Source: Pedobacter rhodius (GTDB lineage Bacteria > Bacteroidota > Bacteroidia > Sphingobacteriales > Sphingobacteriaceae). From it: a stretch of DNA of 64,000 bases. This document shows, piece by piece, positions 7,414 to 15,504 of the stretch. Within the stretch, counting starts at the first letter, position 1, and each line of letters opens with the position of its first letter. The position numbers and the translations under genes are program-made. The notes under the pieces are model-generated. The model worked only from the letters and a program-made list of their open reading frames with translations, was not told the origin of the DNA and did no database searches. The stretch covers positions 620,001-684,000 of the forward strand of contig NZ_JAPWGL010000003.1 of NCBI RefSeq assembly GCF_027213645.1, in the 5' to 3' direction.

Positions 7414-9316
7414 TCATTATGAGTTTATCTTTTATGCTAAGCAAATCCTTTGCCATTAGTTTAGCTGATTTTACCAGGCTTAAAAATTCAGAACGGTAAC
7501 CTTCTTTGTCTTTGCCTTTCGCATTTTCAGCTAAAGTAATTACCTGCTCAAAGGTAGCATTTTGTTTGAAAGGGGATTTTCTTAAAATCATACCAAACGC
7601 TGCAACTGCAGCGGCAAACCTGAAGTTATCGCTGGTTGCATTAAAACCTAAGGCATTATCATAAATTCCTTTGACCAGTAACTTGCTTTTAGCGCCGTTC
7701 GGTTCTTTATAGCGAAGTTTAACGTTTAAGATTTCTTCTGAGTCAGTTGATTTTAATTGGCTGGTCTTCTGATATTTTAATTCATCAACGGAACCGGATA
7801 AATCATCTTTTACGCCTACGGGAACAATTTCATAAAGCGCGGTAACGGTGTGGCCCGAGCCAATTTCACCGGCATCTTTTTTATCATCGTTAAAATCTTC
7901 TTTATTTAACAAACGATTTTCATAGCCAATTAATCGGTACGACTGGACCTTAGATGGATTAAATTCTATTTGCAGTTTAACATCTTTAGCAACAGTAAAT
8001 AAAGTTCCGCCAAACTCGTTAACCAGCACTTTTCTCGCTTCCGTTAAATTATCGATATAAGCATAATTGCCATTTCCTTTGTCGGCAAGAATTTCCATTT
8101 TACTGTCTTTATAATTACCCATTCCATAACCTAAAACGGTTAAGAATATACCACTTTTCCTTTTAGCTTCGATTAATTTCTGCATCTCCGCATCGCTACT
8201 CGCCCCTACGTTAAAATCGCCGTCTGTTGCTAAGATCACCCGGTTATTACCGCCTTTTACAAAGTTTTCACCTGCAATTTTATAAGCAAGTTCAATTCCT
8301 TCGCCGCCGGCTGTAGAACCGCCTGCACTTAACTTATCGAGTGCATCTTTAATTTTCGTTTTTTCATCGCCGCTGGTTGCAGGTAAAACAATACCTGAAT
8401 TGCCGGCATAAACAACGATTGCAACTTTATCTTTTGCCCTTAACTGATCCGTTAACAATTTAAAAGAAGATACCAGTAAGGGCAATTTATTTGAATCATT
8501 CATTGATCCGGAAACATCTATAAGAAAAACCAGGTTAGATGCGGGTAAATTAACCGTTGGAATCGTTTTTGCCTGTAGGCCAATCTGAACCAGCTTATGT
8601 TTATTGTTCCATGGAGCAGGTGCGATTTCAGTAATAATATTTACCGGATCATTTCCGCCTGGCTGATTATAATCATAGTCAAAATAATTAATCATCTCTT
8701 CTATTCTAACGGCATCTGCCGGCGGAAGATTACCGCCATTTATAAACCTTCTGATGTTGGTGTAAGAAGCGGCATCAACATCTATAGAAAATGTAGAAAG
8801 CGGCTCGTTTTTAACCTTATGAAAAGTATTCTCATTAACAGAAGCATAACTCTCATCGTTACGGATTAAATTGGTATTTGAACCTTTGACTTTATTTACG
8901 GATATCCCTGCAACCCGCCCCTGTAGAGGAGCAGCTGCATAATCATAAACGGTAGACACCGATTCTGTCATTGAAACCTTACGCTGCATACCGTAACCAA
9001 CTATGACAACATCATTAAGCGATTTCGCATCTGCAATCAGATTAATAGAGATTTTATTGCGCGTACCAATTTTAATAAATTGGGTTGTAAAACCAATACA
9101 AGATACCCTGAGTTCTGTATCTTTTTCAGATAATCGTAAGCTGAACGCCCCTTTTGAATTCGTAACTACAACTTGTTTGCTGTAGTTGCCTGCTACCGAA
9201 ACTCCGGGTAATGCATTTATTCCATCTGTTACAATGCCCGTGATAATACGTGTTGTAGCCGGCTTAAAACTTGCCAGGATAATTATAGTAATTAAAGATA
9301 AAAGTAACTTTTTCAT
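7400..9316 (-). CDS. YfbK-like von Willebrand factor A protein with SusC-like N-terminus
   Basis: I start this 638-residue protein at the ATG at 9316, where a signal peptide begins (MKKLLLSLITIIILASF); the frame is open to 9508 but that extension lacks a signal. Domains in order are a carboxypeptidase-regulatory-like domain (about 23-95), a TonB-box/plug-like stretch with LNDVVIVGYGMQRK (100-113) and LQGRVAGISVN (131-141), the vWA N-terminal domain (about 158-250), vWA with MIDAS motif DVSGSMN (267-273), and a DUF3520-type C-terminal domain. It is probably exported or envelope-anchored and metal-dependent. It overlaps the DUF4197 gene and is divergent from the sigma/anti-sigma pair. The SusC-like start on a vWA protein is the odd feature. 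Confidence 0.88.
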   Translation of the reverse strand: MKKLLLSLITIIILASFKPATTRIITGIVTDGINALPGVSVAGNYSKQVVVTNSKGAFSLRLSEKDTELRVSCIGFTTQFIKIGTRNKISINLIADAKSLNDVVIVGYGMQRKVSMTESVSTVYDYAAAPLQGRVAGISVNKVKGSNTNLIRNDESYASVNENTFHKVKNEPLSTFSIDVDAASYTNIRRFINGGNLPPADAVRIEEMINYFDYDYNQPGGNDPVNIITEIAPAPWNNKHKLVQIGLQAKTIPTVNLPASNLVFLIDVSGSMNDSNKLPLLVSSFKLLTDQLRAKDKVAIVVYAGNSGIVLPATSGDEKTKIKDALDKLSAGGSTAGGEGIELAYKIAGENFVKGGNNRVILATDGDFNVGASSDAEMQKLIEAKRKSGIFLTVLGYGMGNYKDSKMEILADKGNGNYAYIDNLTEARKVLVNEFGGTLFTVAKDVKLQIEFNPSKVQSYRLIGYENRLLNKEDFNDDKKDAGEIGSGHTVTALYEIVPVGVKDDLSGSVDELKYQKTSQLKSTDSEEILNVKLRYKEPNGAKSKLLVKGIYDNALGFNATSDNFRFAAAVAAFGMILRKSPFKQNATFEQVITLAENAKGKDKEGYRSEFLSLVKSAKLMAKDLLSIKDKLIMNEEN

Positions 9317-9419
9317 AATCTTGATTTTTAATGATGATGTCGTTACATAGTCTTTTCCATATTTATACTCGAAAATATTTTTTATACTTGAAAGATAATT
9401 TGTCTTAGCGACCCTATTT

Positions 9420-9998
9420 TTGAAGTTTATAAAGAATACAGCTGGAAATAACCGGCAAGAAGATGCAGACTTAATTGCGGCGTATAAAAATACCGGCAGT
9501 TTAGACACATTGGGTACACTCTATAACAAATACATGCATTTGGTTTTCGGGGTTTGCCTTAATTATTTTAAAGATGAAGAGTTAAGTAAAGATGCCGTAA
9601 TGCAGATTTTTGAGGAACTGGTAACAAAACTCAAAATATATGAGGTGCAGAACTTTAAAAGTTGGTTACATGTACTTACAAGAAATCATTGTTTGATGGA
9701 GTTAAGGAAATCTGCGAAACAAAATAACGTTTCAATAGACGATACTTTTGTGGAAAACAGTGAGTTTGTGCATCTGGATATAGACAACACAAAAGAAACG
9801 CAGCTGACCATTATGGAAAAGTGTATGGAAACATTAACTGAAGAACAGCGGAAAAGTGTAGATTTATTTTATTTGCAGGAAAAATGCTATAAGGAAGTGG
9901 CCGATATGACCGGCTACGATATACTGAAGGTAAAGAGTTACATCCAGAATGGGAAGCGGAATTTAAAGATTTGTATAGAGAAAAATAGCAGTGAATAA
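9420..9998 (+). CDS. ECF-type RNA polymerase sigma factor
   Basis: This 192-residue sigma-70 family protein has region 2 over about 25-95 (YNKYMHLVFGVCLNYFKD, LKIYEVQNFKSWLHVLTRN) and region 4 over about 130-185 (LTEEQRKSVDLFYLQEKCY, then a helix-turn-helix). The start appears to be TTG at 9420: the frame closes at a stop at 9396, and the next ATG (9533) would remove the first conserved helix. Its 3' end overlaps the next gene by 8 bp. The ECF factor should direct transcription of an envelope-related regulon and be held by the product of that next gene. Confidence 0.88.
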   Translation: MKFIKNTAGNNRQEDADLIAAYKNTGSLDTLGTLYNKYMHLVFGVCLNYFKDEELSKDAVMQIFEELVTKLKIYEVQNFKSWLHVLTRNHCLMELRKSAKQNNVSIDDTFVENSEFVHLDIDNTKETQLTIMEKCMETLTEEQRKSVDLFYLQEKCYKEVADMTGYDILKVKSYIQNGKRNLKICIEKNSSE

Positions 9999-11277
9999 CG
10001 ATTGGTTAGATATTGATGTACTGGAAGATTATCTTGATGGTAAGCTTGATGCTAAAGGTATGCACTTTGTAGAAAGGCAGGCCTTAGACGACCCTTTTGT
10101 TGCCGAGGCACTTGAGGGTTTGCGCCAATCGCCAAAGCGTAAACAAACGCTTTCTATTTTACAAAAACAACTTTACGATAGGATTTCTGAAAAACCGATT
10201 AGGCGTAAAATGTGGGGCATTACCACACAGCGCTTAAGCATTGCTGCAACGGCCACTGTAGCATTTATAGCGGTAAGTATCTTGTTTTTTATGCGGGAAA
10301 CGAACCGTAAAAATGCGGAGATTGCTGCCAGAAAATCGCAGGGCGTTATTGTTCATTTAGATTCTACAAATACCGTTGCGTCTGATACGCCTAAACAAGA
10401 AGATTCTGCCGTGAGGGCAAATGAAGTTTCTAAATCTGCCTTTATAGATAAAGCAATTGCTGACGCCAAAACCGGTGATTTAGCCAAAAATGCCAGACAA
10501 GTTCCTGTAATTAAAAATGCGGAGAAAGAATCTGAGGCGAAAAAGATAGATATAGAATATACGACCTTAAAAAAGGCCAAAGCTGCGCCGATTGCGACCC
10601 AGCCTGGTGAACGTAGCGACTTGAATGAAGTAGTTGTTTCGGCGGCAACCCAAAGTTCGGGAAGCAATTTGATTTACAGCGGCAATGTTGTTTCCGAAAC
10701 AGGCAAGCCCGTACAGGGAGCAGTTGTGAAGTTAGAAAACTCGAAAGCGGTAACTGCAACAAATGCGGCTGGTTTTTTTACGCTACCCGTTGATAGCGCG
10801 GATAAAGACAAGGAAATTTTAATTAAAGCACAGGGTTTTAATGATAAGGTAATTGCGACAAACCCTGACGCAATTCGTATGGCTTTGAGTGGCGATAAAT
10901 CTTTAAATGAAATTGCGTTAATTACAGGGTCTAACGGGCGTAAAAAGGAAGCCATTACACCGAAAAAAATTGTTTTAAATGCTGTTGAAGATCTGGATAG
11001 GGCCAAAGGCGAAATCACTAAACCCGTACCTGTTTCAACGATAAATTACGATCAATACCTTGAAAACAACAATAGATTATATAATCCTAAAGGTCCTGCA
11101 CAATATGTTGTTGTACGTTTTAAAGTTAAGAAAAACGGGCGGCCAGCAAATATTTTGGTTATAAAATCGCTGAATAAAAAAGCCGATGCTGAGGCTAAAA
11201 GACTTATTGATACCGGTCCTGACTGGGTTTTACCTAAAAACGGAAACGACCTGGTTGAAATGAGTGTTAAATTTTAG
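9991..11277 (+). CDS. Anti-sigma-like/TonB fusion membrane protein
   Basis: The 428-residue protein starts with GTG inside the sigma gene (8-bp overlap). Residues 1-80 are a cytoplasmic acidic/helical segment like anti-sigma N-termini, and 82-101 form one membrane helix. The periplasmic part has a Lys/Ala-rich linker, a TonB-box-like LNEVVVSA (211-218), a carboxypeptidase-regulatory-like domain (about 228-298), a second LNEIALITG (305-313), and a TonB C-terminal domain (about 355-428). It could bind the sigma factor inside the cell and touch outer-membrane partners outside the inner membrane. The TonB call rests on the C-terminal pattern VVRFKVKKNGRPANI...; the anti-sigma role is inferred from position and topology. 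Confidence 0.78.
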   Translation: MNNDWLDIDVLEDYLDGKLDAKGMHFVERQALDDPFVAEALEGLRQSPKRKQTLSILQKQLYDRISEKPIRRKMWGITTQRLSIAATATVAFIAVSILFFMRETNRKNAEIAARKSQGVIVHLDSTNTVASDTPKQEDSAVRANEVSKSAFIDKAIADAKTGDLAKNARQVPVIKNAEKESEAKKIDIEYTTLKKAKAAPIATQPGERSDLNEVVVSAATQSSGSNLIYSGNVVSETGKPVQGAVVKLENSKAVTATNAAGFFTLPVDSADKDKEILIKAQGFNDKVIATNPDAIRMALSGDKSLNEIALITGSNGRKKEAITPKKIVLNAVEDLDRAKGEITKPVPVSTINYDQYLENNNRLYNPKGPAQYVVVRFKVKKNGRPANILVIKSLNKKADAEAKRLIDTGPDWVLPKNGNDLVEMSVKF

Positions 11278-11278
11278 T

Positions 11279-11303
11279 TTAACCGCAAAGTATACGCAAA
11301 GGC
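11279..11303 (+). repeat. TTAACC-nCAAAG dispersed element
   Basis: TTAACCGCAAAG followed by TACGCAAAGGC starts 1 bp after the preceding stop. It resembles the inverted copy near 13540-13580 and the core of the tandem repeats at 3981-4253. Confidence 0.6.
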
Positions 11304-11401
11304 AGTAGCTTCAAATGAAAATACAAGTCTTTCTTCGTTGAATCAAGGTGTTTTAGGCGATAATTCAAATGTGTTAAAAACAGCTTTGCTATACGGTTAA
11401 A

Positions 11402-11432
11402 CAAAAAAGACTAAAGCAATCTGCCTTAGTCT
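11402..11432 (-). terminator. Intrinsic terminator after the phosphate transporter gene
   Basis: Arms at 11408-11417 (AGACTAAAGC) and 11423-11432 (GCCTTAGTCT) pair with one mismatch. On the minus strand the hairpin is followed by TTTTTTG, matching the end of the Pit gene at 11458. Confidence 0.7.
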
Positions 11433-11457
11433 CTAAATGTATTTAAGAATTTTGTTG

Positions 11458-12468
11458 TTACTTGAAATAATAAATACCGGCATAAATAATTGCCGCTAGG
11501 GTAGCCGAAACCGGGATGGTTAAAATCCATGCCCAGATTAAGTTGATGGTTACACCCCAACGAACTGCAGAAACACTTTTCACTAAACCCACTCCAACAA
11601 TCGATCCTGTTATTGTATGCGTTGTAGAAACGGGAATTGCAAAATGCTCTGTAATACCCAGTGTTACAGCGCCGGCCGTTTCAGCAGCAACACCTTCAAG
11701 TGCGGTTACCTTGGTAATTTTAGAACCCATTGTTTTCACTATTTTCCAGCCACCGCTCATTGTGCCTAAAGAAATTGCAGAGTAACAGGCAATGGGTACC
11801 CAGGCCGGCAGGGCTTCGAAATCCGGAATAACTTTCGATGCAATTAAAGCAGTTGCGATAATACCCATAACTTTTTGTGCATCATTACCACCGTGAAAGA
11901 AACTCAGTGCCGCAGATGATAAAAGTTGTAACCGTTTAAACCATTTCTCTGCCGTTGCTGGTTTTGCATACCTGCAGATGTTAATAATTATTAAGGTAAT
12001 TACAACAGAAATTACCATACCTATAACGGGCGCAAGTACAATAAATGATACAATTTTAACCACGTATGACATATTTACGGCATCCAGCGGACTGGCACCT
12101 GTAAGTAAAGCATGTGTCATACCCGCACCGGCGAAACCACCGATAAGTGTATGAGATGAACTGGAAGGAATGCCATACCACCAGGTTAACAGGTTCCAGA
12201 TAATTGCAGCCACTAAACCGGCAAGAATAACTTCTAAAGTAATGTAATTTTCAATTACTGTTTTAGCAACCGTATTGGCCACTTTATGATCGGTAAAGTA
12301 AAAGTAGGCAGCAAAATTGAAAAGCGCAGCCCATAAAACCGCCTGAAAAGGCGTAAGAACTTTTGTAGAAACAACCGTTGCAATCGAATTAGCGGCATCG
12401 TGGAAGCCATTAATGTAATCGAAAGCAATAGCCAGAATTACAACAACAACCAATAAGGTAGTTACCAT
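11458..12468 (-). CDS. pit: Inorganic phosphate transporter, PiT family
   Basis: The 336-residue membrane protein has about ten helices and the duplicated PiT signatures: DYINGFHDAANSIATVVSTK near the N-terminus and FFHGGNDAQKVMGIIATAL in the second half. SSHTLIGGFAGAG and STTHTITGSIVGVG are the paired transport motifs. It carries phosphate, probably as a metal-phosphate complex with protons or sodium, across the inner membrane. It lies 12 bp downstream of a DUF47 gene, the usual partner. Expression probably starts from the Pho-box promoter in front of the DUF47 gene. Confidence 0.94.
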   Translation of the reverse strand: MVTTLLVVVVILAIAFDYINGFHDAANSIATVVSTKVLTPFQAVLWAALFNFAAYFYFTDHKVANTVAKTVIENYITLEVILAGLVAAIIWNLLTWWYGIPSSSSHTLIGGFAGAGMTHALLTGASPLDAVNMSYVVKIVSFIVLAPVIGMVISVVITLIIINICRYAKPATAEKWFKRLQLLSSAALSFFHGGNDAQKVMGIIATALIASKVIPDFEALPAWVPIACYSAISLGTMSGGWKIVKTMGSKITKVTALEGVAAETAGAVTLGITEHFAIPVSTTHTITGSIVGVGLVKSVSAVRWGVTINLIWAWILTIPVSATLAAIIYAGIYYFK

Positions 12469-12480
12469 GTTTGTGTTTTA

Positions 12481-13122
12481 TTAAGCGTTTTTAACCAAAA
12501 TCGTTTCAAGCACATTAGCCACGTCTTCGCACTTGTCTGTTGCTTTCTCTATTGTTTGTAAAACCTCTTTTTGTTTGATTAATTCAATAGCATTAGTTTC
12601 ATATTCAAATAAACGGGCAACGGCTAATGTAAATACATAATCGGCCTGATTTTCACCACTGTTAATCCGGATACATGCATCCGCAATAACACGGATATTT
12701 TTGAAACTGCGTAATTCTTTAATTGCTTTATCAATATCGGTACACATTTCTACCAGAAGTTCAGCAATTTTTACAATCGGCTCGTTAATGGTATTCATGT
12801 TATACATCTGCATACGGTTTGCCGTTCCGTAAATATAATCGGCAACATCATCAACAGCCGTAGCCAGTTGGTGAATGTCTTCCCGGTCAAAAGGTGTAAT
12901 AAAGTTTCTGCTTAATTCTAAGAAAATTGAATGGGTAATATCATCACCCACATGCTCTAAGCGTTCAATTTCTTTAAATATGGCTTTTCTGCTTTCTGCA
13001 TCAGCGGTGCTAACCATTTCTAAAAGCGTTTCAGCAATTTTTAATGCGTTGCTGCCTGCTTGCTCAAAAAGAGGATGAAACTTTTTATCTTGAGGCGTAA
13101 AGAACTTAAAAATATTGTTCAT
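12481..13122 (-). CDS. DUF47 family PhoU-like phosphate transport accessory protein
   Basis: The 213-residue, all-helical cytoplasmic protein matches the DUF47 (PhoU-like) pattern: KFHPLFEQAGSNALKIAETL, ERLEHVGDDITHSIF, TPFDREDIHQLATAVDDVAD and TDKCEDVANVLETILVKNA. The acidic motifs are like the metal-binding motifs of PhoU. These proteins sit next to PiT transporters and modulate them. The gene is the first of a two-gene unit with pit. A TAnnTTTG element and tandem Pho-like repeats lie just upstream, supporting phosphate control. Confidence 0.9.
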   Translation of the reverse strand: MNNIFKFFTPQDKKFHPLFEQAGSNALKIAETLLEMVSTADAESRKAIFKEIERLEHVGDDITHSIFLELSRNFITPFDREDIHQLATAVDDVADYIYGTANRMQMYNMNTINEPIVKIAELLVEMCTDIDKAIKELRSFKNIRVIADACIRINSGENQADYVFTLAVARLFEYETNAIELIKQKEVLQTIEKATDKCEDVANVLETILVKNA

Positions 13123-13140
13123 GTTAATTTTAATATGTTA

Positions 13141-13178
13141 CAAAGCTACACGCTCAATGTTAAGTTAATGTTAAGTTG
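13141..13178 (-). promoter_or_regulatory. Candidate Pho box and -7 element for the DUF47-pit operon
   Basis: On the minus strand two CTTAACAT octamers (plus coordinates 13157-13164 and 13168-13175) are separated by 3 bp, giving an 11-bp period. Eight bp later comes TAGCTTTG (13141-13148), a full TAnnTTTG match. The octamers occupy the -33 region, as an activator site would. Confidence 0.6.
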
Positions 13179-13291
13179 TTAATTATATTAAGGAATTGTC
13201 TTGTCGCCAGGTCATCAATTATTCATTTTAACTGTTTGATTAGGAATGAGTAAAATTTGAAAACCTGCTGATCTGGTTCTTCGGCAACAGC

Positions 13292-13352
13292 AGCCCCGTT
13301 AAACGCTATAGCCCTCACGAAAAATTTGGAGGCTGCCGCTCTTATCGGGTTT
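13292..13352 (-). repeat. Dispersed AGCCCCG...TATCGGGTTT element, copy 1
   Basis: The 465-bp gap 13123-13587 is non-coding. This part begins AGCCCCG and ends TTATCGGGTTT, and matches the reverse complement of 62034-62103 at both ends and at several internal blocks (CGCT, CCTC, CGAA). Further on, 13399-13490 shares short blocks with 59288-59340, and 13530-13580 holds a TTAACC-nCAAAG element in inverted orientation. Confidence 0.55.
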
Positions 13353-13587
13353 AAGAACTCAGGTAAAATATTCTTGGGAAAATTATATACTCAAATAAAG
13401 CCATCGTCATGCAATAGCTGTCGGATGCGGGGTACGAACAGTCTTTTAGCAAAATAGATTGCTTCGTCATGCTTCCTCTCAATGACTATTTTCAAGAAAA
13501 CGAGCCATTAAAACCCTAACCTGCCGCTGTGCGCTTTGTGGTGAATTCCCTTCACCTAACTTCGCATTCTTTGCGGTTAATAAAAAA

Positions 13588-14613
13588 CTACCCGATTTTT
13601 TGTAATGTAAAAGCAAATGTTGTTCCTATCCCAGGTGTGCTGCGTACGGAAATCGTTTGCTGGTGCGCTTCTAAAATATGTTTTACAATAGCCAGGCCCA
13701 AGCCGGTTCCCCCAACTTCCCTTGCCCTGTGCGTATCGATGCGGTAAAACCGTTCAAATAATCTGGAAAGATGTTTCTCTTCAATACCAATACCATTATC
13801 GGTCACTTCAATTAAGAACTGATCGTGAAGCTCAAAAATTTTAATAGCTGTTTCGCCATTTTCGATTCCATATTTAATGCTGTTTACCATTAAATTAATT
13901 AATACCTGTCGAATTTTTTCCCTGTCGGCATTTACTAGGGTAACAGCGGTATATTTATCTTTAAAAAAAAGCTTGATGTGTTTTGATTTTGCCCTGTCTT
14001 CCAGGTTTTCCATTACATCTTTCGCCAGCTGAACAAAATCAAATTTTTGGTAGTCAATAGGCGCCTCGCCGGTTTCCAATTTTGCAATTACATCTAAGTC
14101 GTTAATCAGGTAACTCAAACGCTCAACATTGTTTTCTGCTTTTTTCAAAAATTTAATTGCCATTTCGGGATCGTCTTCCAGGCAATCCTGTAGCGTTTCT
14201 ATATAGCCCTGAATGGCAAAAAGCGGTGTTTTAAATTCGTGAGATACATTCGAAAGAAATTCCCTGCGGAACTGCTCTTGCTTTTTAAGCAAATCAATTT
14301 CCTTTTTTTTTGCACCGGCCCACTCTTTTACTTCCTGCTCCACATCGTTAATCGGATCTGAACTTACATATTCACCAAGCGCATCTTTTAAATCTTTCCC
14401 CAATTTTAAATTGTGAATCAGCTTGTAAATCAGCTTGATTTTGGTGTAAATGTATTTCTCCAGCAAATAATAGAAAACCAGAAAACTACTTAAAAAGGAA
14501 ACACCGAAAGAAATGGCAAGATAATACCAGCTGTGTTGAAAATAAAAGTTAACCATGCCAATAGAAAGGGCAACGGCAAGGGCAGTGAATAGAACCAGCA
14601 CACTTAATTTCAT
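13588..14613 (-). CDS. PhoR-like sensor histidine kinase
   Basis: The 341-residue kinase has two N-terminal membrane helices (about 3-22 and 28-48) with almost no periplasmic loop, then a coiled linker. HisKA has [10 protein letters not shown] with phospho-acceptor His125. The ATPase domain has the N box ([10 protein letters not shown]), G1 (DNGIGI), F box (LFERFYR) and G2 ([10 protein letters not shown]). The size and layout are those of PhoR-type kinases. No response regulator is adjacent, so its partner lies outside the window or is the regulator at 22126. Its promoter carries the same repeat architecture as the phosphate transporter operon, which supports a phosphate role. Confidence 0.85.
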   Translation of the reverse strand: MKLSVLVLFTALAVALSIGMVNFYFQHSWYYLAISFGVSFLSSFLVFYYLLEKYIYTKIKLIYKLIHNLKLGKDLKDALGEYVSSDPINDVEQEVKEWAGAKKKEIDLLKKQEQFRREFLSNVSHEFKTPLFAIQGYIETLQDCLEDDPEMAIKFLKKAENNVERLSYLINDLDVIAKLETGEAPIDYQKFDFVQLAKDVMENLEDRAKSKHIKLFFKDKYTAVTLVNADREKIRQVLINLMVNSIKYGIENGETAIKIFELHDQFLIEVTDNGIGIEEKHLSRLFERFYRIDTHRAREVGGTGLGLAIVKHILEAHQQTISVRSTPGIGTTFAFTLQKIG

Positions 14614-14616
14614 GCT

Positions 14617-14651
14617 GCAATTTAGTGGTTTTATGTTAATGCTAAGTTAAT
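14617..14651 (-). promoter_or_regulatory. Candidate Pho box upstream of the histidine kinase
   Basis: On the minus strand ATTAACTT (plus 14644-14651) and ATTAACAT (14633-14640) are spaced by 3 bp, an 11-bp period. Eight bp later comes a weak -7-like TAAATTGC (14617-14624). The arrangement equals that at 13141-13178. The site overlaps the 3' end of the upstream gene. Confidence 0.5.
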
Positions 14652-15411
14652 TCACCTGTTTTTCCGTCAAATATTTCCAATACCTTTTAGGGACATGCCT
14701 TACGTGTAGCTTTGTGTTTTTACGGGCTACGATATTGGCGCTTTTAAAATAATCTTTCCACAACACAGCATATAATTCTTCCTTATTATCCAGTAAAATG
14801 GCCTCCGGATTTTTACTGTTTACACCGTTTGTAAAATCTATTGTGATTTCTTCTACTGTAGTCAAATTATAATGCAAGCCGTATTTTCGTTTTAAATCGT
14901 AAATAATCCATTGCTGGTCGGCATAACGGTTTTTAAAATGATTTGATATGAGCGGCAATACATTAAAATCAGGATCAACGCCCGTGTAGAAAATGCCGTC
15001 GGCCGTGTGCTGAAAGCGGATAAATGCTTCCATTCTATGTTTTTCACGCTCTACGCTCCTGGCATATTTGGATAAAGCCATTACATGGTCGTTCCCATAA
15101 TTTGCCTCTGCGCCCATTTTATTCTGGAAAATATAAATTGTAAACTGAAAAAGATGGTTGTAAGCCTCGGGGATTTCAGATAAGTACGAACAATAAAATT
15201 TACGCAACCACTCTTTTTTTAGCTTTTTCTGTAAGCCCAGCCAAACCCGGTCTGCCTTTTCCGTATTTGTCGTTATGGTTAAACTTTCTGCAAAAGCTTC
15301 AGGTTGAAACATTTCGACTGATTTAAGCACAACCTTTCCAGGTTTGCGTTCAAACCATTCAAAAACTGCAGTTAACAGACCGGGTAAAGAACTATCAAAA
15401 ATGTAAGTCAT
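14647..15411 (-). CDS. TIGR03915 family putative DNA repair protein (DUF4130)
   Basis: The 254-residue protein opens with MTYIFDSSLPGLLTAVFEWF, the standard start of the TIGR03915/DUF4130 family. Other conserved parts are HVMALSKYARSVEREKHRMEAFIRF and FKNRYADQQWIIYDLKRKYG. Members are found beside the TIGR03916 radical SAM gene, and this is the case here: it is the next gene downstream, 93 bp away. Some relatives are fused to uracil-DNA-glycosylase-like domains, hence the repair label. The reaction is not known. It probably shares a transcript with the radical SAM gene. Confidence 0.85.
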   Translation of the reverse strand: MTYIFDSSLPGLLTAVFEWFERKPGKVVLKSVEMFQPEAFAESLTITTNTEKADRVWLGLQKKLKKEWLRKFYCSYLSEIPEAYNHLFQFTIYIFQNKMGAEANYGNDHVMALSKYARSVEREKHRMEAFIRFQHTADGIFYTGVDPDFNVLPLISNHFKNRYADQQWIIYDLKRKYGLHYNLTTVEEITIDFTNGVNSKNPEAILLDNKEELYAVLWKDYFKSANIVARKNTKLHVRHVPKRYWKYLTEKQVN

Positions 15412-15434
15412 TTAAAGATGGTTTAATATTATCC

Positions 15435-15459
15435 GACATTTCGTCCGAAGTGGAGAATA
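15435..15459 (+). repeat. Dispersed GTCATyTCGnCCGnAGTGGAG element, copy 1
   Basis: The stretch reads GACATTTCGTCCGAAGTGGA and lies between the two repair genes. It resembles 61864-61890, where the block runs into the end of a coding sequence. Confidence 0.5.
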
Positions 15460-15504
15460 CGAAGTCTCTGCGAAGCAAAATCTTTGTAGATGACAGGCAT
15501 AATT

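Noticed and set aside
9396..9402. TAATTTG as the sigma-gene -7 element
   Set aside because: It is one base short of TAnnTTTG and has no -33 partner at normal spacing.
9317..9508. N-terminal extension of the vWA protein
   Set aside because: It would overlap the divergent sigma gene and mask the signal peptide at 9316.
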